From Pseudomonadota bacterium (GTDB lineage: Bacteria > Desulfobacterota > JAPLJL01), in NCBI GenBank assembly GCA_026388655.1, contig JAPLJI010000167.1:1-60242 (forward strand): a DNA stretch of 60,242 nt. The letters run 5' to 3'. The position numbers were made by a program, and so were the translations under genes. This document shows positions 15,959 to 23,813 of the stretch, one piece after another. The notes under the pieces are model-generated. The model had not been told where the DNA came from. It saw only the letters and a list, made by a program, of their open reading frames with translations, and made no database searches. Each line of letters opens with the position of its first letter. The stretch's first letter is position 1.

Positions 15959-17215
15959 TTAATCCCGGAGCAAGATCCGGGCCGTCGTCAACAGGTTGAT
16001 GTCGGTAGTGCCGGCCCCAAGCTCCAAGAGTTTAGCATCCCTTAATAATTTTTCAACATGGTATTCCTTCATATAGCCGTAGCCGCCGAAGATCTGGATG
16101 GCTTCCATGGCCACCTCGATCGCGGCCTGGGCGGCGTAGGCCTTGCTCGCGCATATGAAAGCCATGTCCCGCTTCTTGGCCGAGCCCATCCAGGCCAGGC
16201 GGTAAACGATGTTCTGGACGTTCATATACTTGATATACATATTGGCGATCTTGAGCTGGATGGCCTGGAATTCCCCGATCGGCTTGCCGAACTGCTTGCG
16301 TTCCTTGGCGTATTTAACCGACTCTTCGAAGCACCGTTCGATGATCCCCAGGCACATCGCCGGCACCCCGCTCCGCTCGTTCCCCAGGCTCTCCTTGGCC
16401 TGGTCGCGGAGATTGTCTTTCTCCACCCCCAGGAGGTTCGCCTTCGGCACCTTGACGTCGTCCATGAAAACCTCTCCGGTGGGGGAATCCTTCATCCCCA
16501 TTTTCTCGAAAGGCTTCCCGGTGGTCAAACCCGGCATCCCCTTCTCCAGGACAAAGGCGTGCACCGGCTGCTTATCCTTGGGCTGGCCGCGGTCGATTTT
16601 GGCGTAGACCACGAAGATTTCGCCGTAGGGGGCGTTGGTGATAAAGGTTTTTTGCCCGTTCAGGATATAGTAGTCATCCTTCGGCTTAGCCGTGGCCTTC
16701 ATGCTCCCGAAGGCGTCGGAGCCCGCCTCGGGCTCGGTCAGGCACCAACAACCCACCTTGTCCAGGGCGTTAATGGGGACCCCCCACTTCTCGATCTGGT
16801 CGGCGTTCCCCTTGCTCAGGATCGTCCCGCCGGCCAGGGCGGTGGAAACCCCGAAGCTCATGGCGAAACCCGGAGCCACCCGGCAGAGTTCCTTGATCAT
16901 CGTGAACGGGATCATCATGTCCCGCTGGGCCATTTCCATGGGATCATCGGGGTCGCCCTCCTCCTTCTTGTCTTCCACCAGCCCCTCCTCCTTCTTGTCT
17001 TCCACCGGCCCCTTCTCCCGCATCTTCTGAACCTTGCGCTTCATACCCTCCCGCATGGCATCGCGCATCCCGAAGGCGTCAAGCATTTGACGCATCAGGT
17101 CAAAAGGATTGATTTCGGCCTTCTCCAGGGCCTCCACCTTGGGCTGGAGCTCATTTTCGCACCATTGCCGGAAGGCCTGCTGGATCATTTTTTGGGGTTC
17201 GGTCAGTTCAAACAT
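15959..17215 (-). CDS. Acyl-CoA dehydrogenase with a charged insertion
   Basis: FAD-dependent acyl-CoA dehydrogenase, first enzyme of the operon. Family signatures 'CWCLTEPEAGSDAFG' (flavin/substrate contact), 'ERKQFGKPIGEFQAIQ' and 'QIFGGYGYMKEYHVEKLLRDAK' are present. At the usual position of the catalytic glutamate (Y-E-G-T in medium-chain enzymes) the sequence is 'GAGTTDI', so that residue is absent; a glutamate in 'LGNERSGVPAM' lies where isovaleryl-CoA-type enzymes keep theirs. Residues about 70-100 carry an unusual charged insert with 'VEDKKEEG' twice in tandem. The start at 17215 follows AAGGAGG; 19 upstream residues are discarded. Electrons would go to ETF, not encoded here. Confidence 0.92.
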   Translation of the reverse strand: MFELTEPQKMIQQAFRQWCENELQPKVEALEKAEINPFDLMRQMLDAFGMRDAMREGMKRKVQKMREKGPVEDKKEEGLVEDKKEEGDPDDPMEMAQRDMMIPFTMIKELCRVAPGFAMSFGVSTALAGGTILSKGNADQIEKWGVPINALDKVGCWCLTEPEAGSDAFGSMKATAKPKDDYYILNGQKTFITNAPYGEIFVVYAKIDRGQPKDKQPVHAFVLEKGMPGLTTGKPFEKMGMKDSPTGEVFMDDVKVPKANLLGVEKDNLRDQAKESLGNERSGVPAMCLGIIERCFEESVKYAKERKQFGKPIGEFQAIQLKIANMYIKYMNVQNIVYRLAWMGSAKKRDMAFICASKAYAAQAAIEVAMEAIQIFGGYGYMKEYHVEKLLRDAKLLELGAGTTDINLLTTARILLRD

Positions 17216-17346
17216 GAAAATCCTCCTTTTTATTAAAATAAATGATTTTTTCCAGTAGTGAATGGATACCAAACCCGGGCAACCCCTGTCAAGGATTCTT
17301 TTAATAATGTTAGTGAGTTAGAAAGTTGGAGAGTTGGTGAGTTGGC

Positions 17347-20300
17347 TTAAAAACCCGTCCCGATGCCTACATACACCCGCACCGGTTCTTTTTCCGGGTC
17401 GGGAAAACCGTGGGCCAGGCGGATGAAAGTGCCCCAGGGATAAGAATAAAAAATATTGCTGGAAAGCCTGATTTCACACCCCGCGTCAATTTTTATGTCA
17501 TCCGGGTCCAAGAGATGCCGGAAGCCGCGGACGGATTGAATGACATTCCCGGCATCACCAAAAATGGAAAAATACACCCGGTTGAAATAAAAGAAGCCGA
17601 CTTGTTTCTTAATCCCCAGGACCGGGAGGCGGTAAGAAAGATGAAAAATCCCCAGGCGTTCCCCGCGGAGATGAAAAGCCGGGAATCCGGGAAAATCGCT
17701 CCGGGTCCGGAATTCCCCCATTCCCGTGAATTCCATCGACCCGCCCGCGAAGAATTCATCCCAAAAATAGACATCCCGGTTGATCCAACCCAGGGAAAGG
17801 CTGGTTTCCAGGGCGCTGTCCAGGGGCAGGGCGAAATTCTCGGTCCAATCGAGAAAAAGCTGGTGGTAGCGATAATCATTGTAAAACCTGTTACTTTCCC
17901 CGTTCCCGGTTTCGATGACATCCTCCACTTCCCGGTTGAAGTTGGAAAATCCGGCGCTGTAGATGAACAGCACCTGCCTCCCGCCCCGGGGATGCGCACC
18001 CCAGTCCTTGGTCGGGGAAAACTGGAGGTGCCAGAGAATCAAACCGGCCTGCTGCCGCTCCTGCCTGAGGGGCAGGTAAGCATACTGGAACAACTGCCCG
18101 GAATCGAAGTGATACTCGTCTTTTAAACCCTCGGTATTGAGAACCCGGAAACGGTAGAAGGGAGAAACCAGGAAACTGTCCTGGAAAATGTATTGCGGCC
18201 CCACCTGGAAGTTGCTCCACTTCGTTTTCAAGTCATACGAGTTCTCGACCTCTTTCCGCTTTTCTTCCCACCGCAGATTGCGAATGTAATACCCGCCCTC
18301 AAGGTAAAAGGTGGGATGCCACATGCTATTCAGGTATTGAACGGTATAATCCTGGTTCTCCCCAAAAAGAAATTCGCCCATGAGGGTATGCTTGCCCAGG
18401 AGGTCGGAGGCCATGACGATGGCCCCGCCCTTGAACCCCTGCTCGTCCTCGTAAATAAACTCGGGGAAAACCGCAACCGGGAGGAGGGAGAAATGGTAAG
18501 GATGATCAATGCCGGTAACCGGCAGAGGGTAAGTAAAATTGACGATTGACGATTGACGATTGACGATTGGGGATAACGAATTGACGATTGACGATTGACG
18601 ATTGACGATTGGGGATAACGAATTGACGATTGACGATTGACGATTGACGATTGGGGATAACGAATTGACGATTAACAATTGACGATTAACGATTGGGGAT
18701 AACGAATTGACGATTGACGATTGACGATTGACGATTGGGGATAACAAATTGACGATTGACGATTGACGATTGACGATTGGGGATAACGAATTGACGATTG
18801 ACAATTTATCCCGAGAGCTGTCGAGGGACAACCAATTAATCCGAAATCCTTCGGCGGTGAAATAGCTGTAGACGATCCCTTTTCCCTGGGGATCGGGAAC
18901 CGGCATAAAGGCCCCGGTTTTCACCCGGGTCAATTGTTTTCTTTCGCCGCTCGCCAAATCCAGGAGATACAGATTGAAAATCCCTCCCTGATCCGAGCTG
19001 TAAAGCAGGTGGCTCTCGTCCACCCAGGCCGGGTCTCTTTCGTTCGCCGGGCCGGAAACGAGGGGGTGAACCTTCCCGGAAAGGTCCACCGAATAGATTT
19101 CCTCGTTCCCCCGGTCCAGGATCCCGAAGGCGATCCGGTCGCCGGCCGGGGAAAAAGCGGGGGAAAAAAGCTGGGCCCCGCCGGAAAACTGGGTTAAGGG
19201 CTTGAGTTCGGCCTCATCCCGGGTCAGGTCCAGAAGCCAGACATTCCGGTCTCCACCTTCATTATTAATAAAAGCTATCCGGGTTCCATCGGGCGACCAG
19301 GCGGGGTTGAAAGCCCGGAGACCATCGGTGATTTTTGTTTCCGATCTTTCCGCGAGGTCGTAAACATAGAGATCGCTGAAGTGATTTCCCCTCCAGTCGA
19401 AAAGGTCCTCCCGGGAATAAAGCAGGCTCCGGCCGTCCGGAGCGTAACTCGCCCCGGAATTCACCCCCCCGGCGACGAAGATGGGGTTGCCGCCCTTTTC
19501 CCGGGGAACGATTAAAAGACTCTCGGCCATAAAGTCGGAGCGGTCGCTGGAAACATAGGCGATCCATTCCCCGTCCGGGGAAAAGCGGGGGGAGAGATTC
19601 AGCCTCCCCTTCCCGGCGAATTTTTCCCCGGCGATTTCATTTTCGGCTATTCCTTCCAGTTCCTCCCGATACCCTTCCGAAAGCCAGGCCAGCCATTCCG
19701 CGTAAACGGCCGGGAGATCCCGGCCGAGGACCTGTTTGATCGTATTTCCGAAATTCCAATGCCAGCCCCGGCCCTGCTCGGCGGCAAGTTTTCCGGACAT
19801 CTCCGGGCCATAACGCTCTTCGAGAAAACGGCAGAAGGAAAATCCCTGGTTGTAAACCAGCTCGGCCTCCCAGGCATCCTTTCCCGATAAGATCCCCATC
19901 TCATCCAGGGATAGAACCTGGTCCGCGAGCCAGGACGCCCGGAGAAAGGTATCCCGGTAGTTATCCCAGGTATCCGAGCCGAACCGGGTCGATCCCAGCT
20001 GGGCGATTCCCTCGGAAAACCAGGAGGGGCTGATGGAGCCGGGGATGGGAAAGCTTCCCGCCAGGTCCAGGTAATGAAAAACGCGGGGCCGCCCCTCCCC
20101 GGAACCGCTTTCCAGGATCGAAAAAATCAGGAGCGGCAGATGCGGTCCGAATCGGTCGGCCAGCTTCAGGGAAACCAGGTGGGTGAACTCATGGGTGATC
20201 ACGTTTTTCAGCCAATCCGCCCGGCCGCGGAGGGGCAGGTCCAGGCTCGTGGCGGTGATCAGAATCGCGCTCTGGAAATAACTTGACTCACCGTAGGCGT

Positions 20301-20610
20301 AATCGTCGGTATCCTGGAAAATAATGACCGTCTTTCCCGCCGGCTCATAACCGTAATAACCGGTGACCCGGGGATAGATCTCCTCGGCTACCCGGCTTCC
20401 TTCCCGGGCCATAACCTCCTCTCCCTGGTGATACAAAATCCGGAAATGCCCGGTTTCGATCACCCGCCAGTTGAGCTCGGGATGGTTGTAGGCGGATGCC
20501 GGCCCGGCAAGCAGAATGACCAGGCCAAAGGCCAGATGGCCCAGGAAGAATTTCCAGGCGGATCGAGGCAATTTATTTTCGGGAGGGTTCCCCGGAGATC
20601 CGGCTTTCAA
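17347..20610 (-). CDS. Exported gluzincin-type peptidase fused to PD40 beta-propeller and C-terminal barrel, with minisatellite insert
   Basis: A 1087-residue exported protein. After a signal peptide (to 'PASA', about 40) comes a zinc-peptidase-like domain with 'HEFTH' at 140-144 and a likely third ligand in 'WFSEGIAQ' (E200). Residues about 335-620 hold TolB/PD40 propeller blades ('PRFSPDGEWIAYVSS', 'PAWSPDGTRIAFINN', 'PAFSPAGDRIAFG'). From about 695 alternating beta strands ending in 'YVGIGTGF' look like an outer-membrane barrel. Between propeller and barrel lie six 14-residue repeats built from a spacer repeat family. Start is TTG at 20610 with GGAGGAGGG upstream, overlapping the AhpD-like gene by 38 bases. 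Probable cell-surface protein; substrate unknown. Confidence 0.85.
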   Translation of the reverse strand: MKAGSPGNPPENKLPRSAWKFFLGHLAFGLVILLAGPASAYNHPELNWRVIETGHFRILYHQGEEVMAREGSRVAEEIYPRVTGYYGYEPAGKTVIIFQDTDDYAYGESSYFQSAILITATSLDLPLRGRADWLKNVITHEFTHLVSLKLADRFGPHLPLLIFSILESGSGEGRPRVFHYLDLAGSFPIPGSISPSWFSEGIAQLGSTRFGSDTWDNYRDTFLRASWLADQVLSLDEMGILSGKDAWEAELVYNQGFSFCRFLEERYGPEMSGKLAAEQGRGWHWNFGNTIKQVLGRDLPAVYAEWLAWLSEGYREELEGIAENEIAGEKFAGKGRLNLSPRFSPDGEWIAYVSSDRSDFMAESLLIVPREKGGNPIFVAGGVNSGASYAPDGRSLLYSREDLFDWRGNHFSDLYVYDLAERSETKITDGLRAFNPAWSPDGTRIAFINNEGGDRNVWLLDLTRDEAELKPLTQFSGGAQLFSPAFSPAGDRIAFGILDRGNEEIYSVDLSGKVHPLVSGPANERDPAWVDESHLLYSSDQGGIFNLYLLDLASGERKQLTRVKTGAFMPVPDPQGKGIVYSYFTAEGFRINWLSLDSSRDKLSIVNSLSPIVNRQSSIVNLLSPIVNRQSSIVNSLSPIVNRQLLIVNSLSPIVNRQSSIVNSLSPIVNRQSSIVNSLSPIVNRQSSIVNFTYPLPVTGIDHPYHFSLLPVAVFPEFIYEDEQGFKGGAIVMASDLLGKHTLMGEFLFGENQDYTVQYLNSMWHPTFYLEGGYYIRNLRWEEKRKEVENSYDLKTKWSNFQVGPQYIFQDSFLVSPFYRFRVLNTEGLKDEYHFDSGQLFQYAYLPLRQERQQAGLILWHLQFSPTKDWGAHPRGGRQVLFIYSAGFSNFNREVEDVIETGNGESNRFYNDYRYHQLFLDWTENFALPLDSALETSLSLGWINRDVYFWDEFFAGGSMEFTGMGEFRTRSDFPGFPAFHLRGERLGIFHLSYRLPVLGIKKQVGFFYFNRVYFSIFGDAGNVIQSVRGFRHLLDPDDIKIDAGCEIRLSSNIFYSYPWGTFIRLAHGFPDPEKEPVRVYVGIGTGF
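18539..18806. repeat. In-frame 42-bp minisatellite, six units, built from a 7-bp spacer repeat
   Basis: Each unit is four copies of TTGACGA followed by the 14 bases TTGGGGATAACGAA (plus-strand sense). Six units, most identical, keep the minus-strand frame and encode 'SLSPIVNRQSSIVN' and variants (unit two LLSP, unit three RQLLIVN). The same heptamer and the 14-base piece occur in non-coding DNA at about 21592-21650, and the heptamer alone near 13115 and 43730. Confidence 0.95.
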
Positions 20611-21088
20611 CCCTCCTCCGGTCCCAGGTGTTGTTGAAGCGGTTGGAAAAATCCATCATCTTGATCATCGCCAGGATATCCGCCCGCTCCTTTTCGCTGT
20701 AAAGCTTCTTGTATTCACGGGTGATTTCCTCGTCGGGAATCCGGCCGTCAAACAGGATGTAATCCCGGGCGTACATCAGGGCCACCCATTCCCGGTGCTC
20801 GAACTTGGCCGGATCCAGGATTTCGAGATCGCTGATCTCCTCTTCCTTGACGCCGGCGCTTTTCCCCCACCGGCTGTGCACCGCCATGCAGGCGCGGCAG
20901 CGGTTCGCCCAGGTCACGGTCAGGCAGACTTTTTCCCGGAAAGCGGGGTCCATCCGGCCCGGCGAAACAAACACGGGGACGATGCCGGAAAACAGATGCT
21001 TCCGTAAATCCCAGGCGGTCCGGAAAAATTCCCCCGCGCTCCTGAACCGGTGCTCCTCCCGGGGCTTGATCCCGAAATTACATTTCAT
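20573..21088 (-). CDS. Carboxymuconolactone decarboxylase / AhpD-like family protein
   Basis: A 171-residue alpha-helical protein of the CMD/AhpD family. The redox motif is 'CRACMAVH' (CxxCxxxH), preceded by 'REKVCLTVTWANR', as in AhpD-like peroxidases and peroxidase-related enzymes; a helix 'ALMYARDYILFDG' follows. A peroxide-reducing or thiol-redox role is likely but the partner is unknown. I use the ATG at 21088 because AAGGAGG lies seven bases upstream. The longer frame from 21175 would add 29 residues that look like a lipoprotein leader but come largely from a REP-like repeat, so I regard it as spurious. Its 3' end overlaps the start of the peptidase-propeller gene. Confidence 0.85.
   Translation of the reverse strand: MKCNFGIKPREEHRFRSAGEFFRTAWDLRKHLFSGIVPVFVSPGRMDPAFREKVCLTVTWANRCRACMAVHSRWGKSAGVKEEEISDLEILDPAKFEHREWVALMYARDYILFDGRIPDEEITREYKKLYSEKERADILAMIKMMDFSNRFNNTWDRRRVESRISGEPSRK
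20611..20620 (-). promoter_or_regulatory. Ribosome-binding site setting a TTG start
   Basis: Reads GGAGGAGGG on the minus strand, a few bases before the TTG at 20608-20610 of the peptidase-propeller gene; it lies inside the end of the AhpD-like coding sequence. No ATG is present in that frame before the signal peptide. Confidence 0.7.
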
Positions 21089-21747
21089 GTCCGCCTCCTT
21101 GGTGGGAACGGTGCCACAACCGGAAATACACAGGATAATTAGTATCCCGAAAAATGATGTAGTATGCCGATTCATCGGCGGCTTTCAAAAGAGCCCGATA
21201 AATCGGGCAACTACAATAAAATTGAAAATATTAACTTCATTTTTCATGTTTATTGGACTTACTTTCCATTTTTCCGGAGATATTCCTCATAATTCATTTT
21301 CCCGTAAATTCCATCCCCGACATAATGGATGATGTTTGAAAACCTGTCCGGTTCCACGTAGCCGGCGATGAAATCGATCTTTGTAATAAATTAGTTTTGA
21401 CCCTACGGACATTGTCAGGAAAAGTTTGAATAAACCATTTGCCAACAGATTAATCGAAGCCAAAAAATGCCGTTAAGTTTTCGCAGTTCTTCCTTTTGAA
21501 AATCTCCCCCTCCGGGTCGGAGACCCTACCCTCCCTACGGGCTGGAAGCGTGGGCCGGAGGCCGCAGGAATGACGTTATGATTTATCGTTCCGCAATCGT
21601 CATTCGTCAATTCGTTATCCCCAATCGTCAATCGTCAATCAGCCGCAAGGCTAAAGCCTTGCCCTACATTCTGGTACATTCAGTTCATCTGGTTAGTTTG
21701 GTTTTCATTCGTCAATCTGCAATCGTCAATCCGCATTTGGCTTTTGA
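21089..21747. repeat. Repeat-filled spacer with a gene remnant
   Basis: Contains a composite REP-like element at about 21158-21215, a thioredoxin-like gene tail (entered separately), then at about 21480-21660 a mixture of spacer repeats, including non-coding copies of the TCGTCAA heptamer together with the TTCGTTATCCCCAA piece seen in the minisatellite, and an 'aaggctaaagccttgccctac' element near 21650. No intact gene. Confidence 0.6.
21259..21390 (-). pseudogene. C-terminal remnant of a thioredoxin-fold protein
   Basis: Between two in-frame stops the minus strand reads a 43-residue tail, 'FIAGYVEPDRFSNIIHYVG' followed by 'DGIYGKMNYEEYLRKNGK' and a stop. The 'G.v.P..f...l.yVg.g.Y..m.yeeYl' pattern is what I recall from the end of exported thioredoxin-like (SoxW/thiol-disulfide type) proteins. 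There is no start codon and no CxxC part. It is the left-over 3' end of a deleted gene. Confidence 0.5.
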
Positions 21748-22422
21748 TTATCCCACTTCCCAGCCGTGCTCGCCCACCAGGGGAACGAAAACGCACCCGC
21801 CAAAAAATTCCTTCCGGGTCTTTCCCCCTTCCCGGGTCAAGCGGTAAAGCTCCTGGTGCCTTTCCTCCCCCACCGGGATGACCAGCCGTCCCCCTTCGGA
21901 GAGCTGTTCGACCAGCGGAGCGGGAACATCCGGAGAACCCGCCGTCACGATGATCCCGTCAAAGGGGGCGCGCTCCGGCCAGCCGAGGGTCCCATCCCCG
22001 GCCCGGATCTCGAAATTGCGGTATCCCAGTTCCCGGAGCCGGGCCCGGGCCTGGTCGGCCAGAGGCCCAAACCGCTCCACGGAAAAAGCCTCCCGGGCCA
22101 GCTCGGCCAGGATCGCGAGCTGATACCCGGATCCGGTGCCGATCTCCAGGACCCTTTCTTCACCCCGCAATCCCAAGAGTTCGGTCATGATCGCCACCAT
22201 GTAAGGCTGGCTGATCGTCTGCCCTTTCCCGATCGGGAGCGGGTGATCGTCGTAGGCCTCACCCCGCATCCGCTCCGGGACAAACTTATGCCGGGGCACC
22301 TTCCGCATCACCTCGAGCACCCTCTGGTCCGTGATATTTCTCCGTTCCAGCTGGGAGTGCACCATTTCCCTCCGGAGGCGTTCGAAATTCTCTTCCTGGA
22401 TCTTTTCTTTCTGGAAAGGCAT
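21748..22422 (-). CDS. pcm: Protein-L-isoaspartate O-methyltransferase
   Basis: SAM-dependent methyltransferase that starts repair of isoaspartyl residues in aged proteins. Characteristic segments are 'VMRKVPRHKFVPE', 'YDDHPLPIGKGQTISQPYMV', the SAM-binding 'VLEIGTGSGYQLAILAEL' and 'PFDGIIVTAG', ending with 'LVIPVGE'. The length of about 224 residues fits the family. I place the start at the ATG at 22422 ('MPFQKEK'). The longest frame begins at 22506 with 'FFWIPVFTGMT', which is the translation of a dispersed repeat, so it is not a genuine N-terminus; an ATG at 22464 is possible. No strong ribosome-binding site is seen for either. Confidence 0.93.
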   Translation of the reverse strand: MPFQKEKIQEENFERLRREMVHSQLERRNITDQRVLEVMRKVPRHKFVPERMRGEAYDDHPLPIGKGQTISQPYMVAIMTELLGLRGEERVLEIGTGSGYQLAILAELAREAFSVERFGPLADQARARLRELGYRNFEIRAGDGTLGWPERAPFDGIIVTAGSPDVPAPLVEQLSEGGRLVIPVGEERHQELYRLTREGGKTRKEFFGGCVFVPLVGEHGWEVG

Positions 22423-22578
22423 GGGGAAATTATTTGCTTTACATAACGTCCTAAAAAATTGCATATTAACCGTCATTCCCGTGAAAACGGGAATCCAGAA
22501 AAACAAACTGGATTCCGGGTCAAGCCCGGAATGACAAAAATTATCGGAATCCGTATTTAATTATTTCACTAGGCACAA
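22423..22578. repeat. Dispersed 'cgtgaaaacggg' type repeat pair
   Basis: At about 22475-22540 two facing copies: 'cattcccgtgaaaacgggaat' and 'ggattccgggtcaagcccgga' with 'atgac' ends. The same type occurs near 750, 43.8 and 51.25 kb. Confidence 0.6.
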
Positions 22579-23586
22579 TTAAATTACCACTTCGATCTCC
22601 CGGTTGCATTTACGGCAGCGGTTCTTCGCCAGTCCGCTCGAATCGATCCGGTAACCGATCCGGCGAATCAACAGGCTGGAGCACTGCGGGCAGTAAGTAT
22701 TCTGGCCCTTTTCGGAAGCCAGGTTACCGATATAGACATAATCCAAACGCCGCCGGGCCAGTTCGTAAGCGGTCAGCAAAATATCCGGAGAGGTCGGGGG
22801 CTCGTTGAAACGATAGCTGGGATAATAGCGGGAAAAATGAAGAGGGATTTCTTTCCCCAGGGAAGCCACGAAATCAATCAGGTCGCTCAAATCCGAAATC
22901 GAATCGTTGTGGCGGGGAATCACCAGGTTAGTGAGCTCCACGTGGCAGCTCCGGACCGCCAGCTCGATGCTTTTCTTCACCGGTTCCAGCCGGGCCTGGC
23001 AATTCCGCCGGTAGAATTCCTCCCGGATGGACTTTAAATCAATATTCATGGCGTCGATCCAGGGCAGCAGCTCCTGCCAGGGATCCGGGTTGCAGAAGCC
23101 GTTGGTCACGAGCACATTTTTCAATCCTTCCTGGCGAAACCTGCGGGCGGTCTCCAGGATAAACTCGAACCAGATGGTCGGCTCGTTGTAGGTAAAAGCG
23201 ATCCCGACCGAGCCGCTCTCCCGGGCTTCCCGGACCAGCTCCTCCGGGCTCGTCTCCTGGAGCTCCAGCTTTCCCTCCACCAGTTCCCAGTTCTGGCAGA
23301 ACCCGCAGCCCAGGTTGCATCCCACCGCCCCGACCGAGAGGATCACACTCCCCGGGTAAAAATGGTAGAGTGGCTTTTTTTCGACCGGGTCAAGGTGGAG
23401 CGCTGAAACCCGGTTGTAAATCAGGCTCCGGAGGGTGCCTCCCTCATTCCGCCGAACCCGGCAGACCCCTACCTTCCCTTCGTTAATCCGGCAGAAATGC
23501 GGGCAGAGGGTGCAGCGAACCGCCGTTCCTTTTTCCGGGTCCGGGGACGCAATTTTTTCGTAATAGCGGGCTTCAGGGTAGTTCAA
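22579..23586 (-). CDS. amrS: AmrS: radical SAM enzyme of the AmmeMemoRadiSam system
   Basis: A 335-residue radical SAM protein related to pyruvate formate-lyase activating enzymes. An N-terminal cysteine cluster 'RCTLCPHFCRI' and 'KVGVCRVRRNEGG' precedes the radical SAM motif 'CNLGCGFCQNWE' (C-x3-C-x2-C, about residues 91-97). 'FTYNEPTIWFEF' and 'MNIDLKSIREEFYR' are family hallmarks. A C-terminal zinc ribbon, 'YCPQCSSLLI' and 'RCRKCNREIEV', ends the protein. The physiological reaction of AmrS is not settled. The usual companions AmmeMemoRadiSam A and B are not in this window. Start ATG 23586 gives 'MNYPEARYYEK', a normal beginning. Confidence 0.93.
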   Translation of the reverse strand: MNYPEARYYEKIASPDPEKGTAVRCTLCPHFCRINEGKVGVCRVRRNEGGTLRSLIYNRVSALHLDPVEKKPLYHFYPGSVILSVGAVGCNLGCGFCQNWELVEGKLELQETSPEELVREARESGSVGIAFTYNEPTIWFEFILETARRFRQEGLKNVLVTNGFCNPDPWQELLPWIDAMNIDLKSIREEFYRRNCQARLEPVKKSIELAVRSCHVELTNLVIPRHNDSISDLSDLIDFVASLGKEIPLHFSRYYPSYRFNEPPTSPDILLTAYELARRRLDYVYIGNLASEKGQNTYCPQCSSLLIRRIGYRIDSSGLAKNRCRKCNREIEVVI

Positions 23587-23813
23587 AGGCAGGATATTCC
23601 TTTTTTAGACACGGATTTTCACGGATAAGTTTTAACTATATTCTTTAAACCCGAAAAATGTGATTGAATCCATTCCTCCATCCTTCGCGGGCGGAATTTT
23701 TTGTAGCCTGCCGATTCACGCGTCCCGTCACTGGCGGGATCGGCGGTTTTCAAAAGCGCCCGATAAATCGGGCAACTACGAAACACTAGGAAATAATAAC
23801 TGCATTTTTCGGG
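23587..23813. repeat. Spacer with REP-like composite element
   Basis: Includes a 'cacggattttcacggataag' repeat near 23611 and a composite palindromic element at about 23702-23782 that contains an extra nested palindrome (cgtcccgtcactggcgggatcgg region). No gene seen. Confidence 0.55.

Noticed and set aside
18539-18806. Regular 42-bp units looked at first like a CRISPR array
   Set aside because: There are no unique spacers; units are head-to-tail, made of heptamers, and inside an open reading frame.
21089-21175. Lipoprotein-like N-terminal extension of the AhpD-like protein
   Set aside because: A strong ribosome-binding site points to 21088, and the extension starts in a REP-like palindrome.
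22423-22506. Longer N-terminus for Pcm
   Set aside because: The extra residues include 'WIPVFTGMT', the translation of a dispersed repeat; the family begins near 22422.
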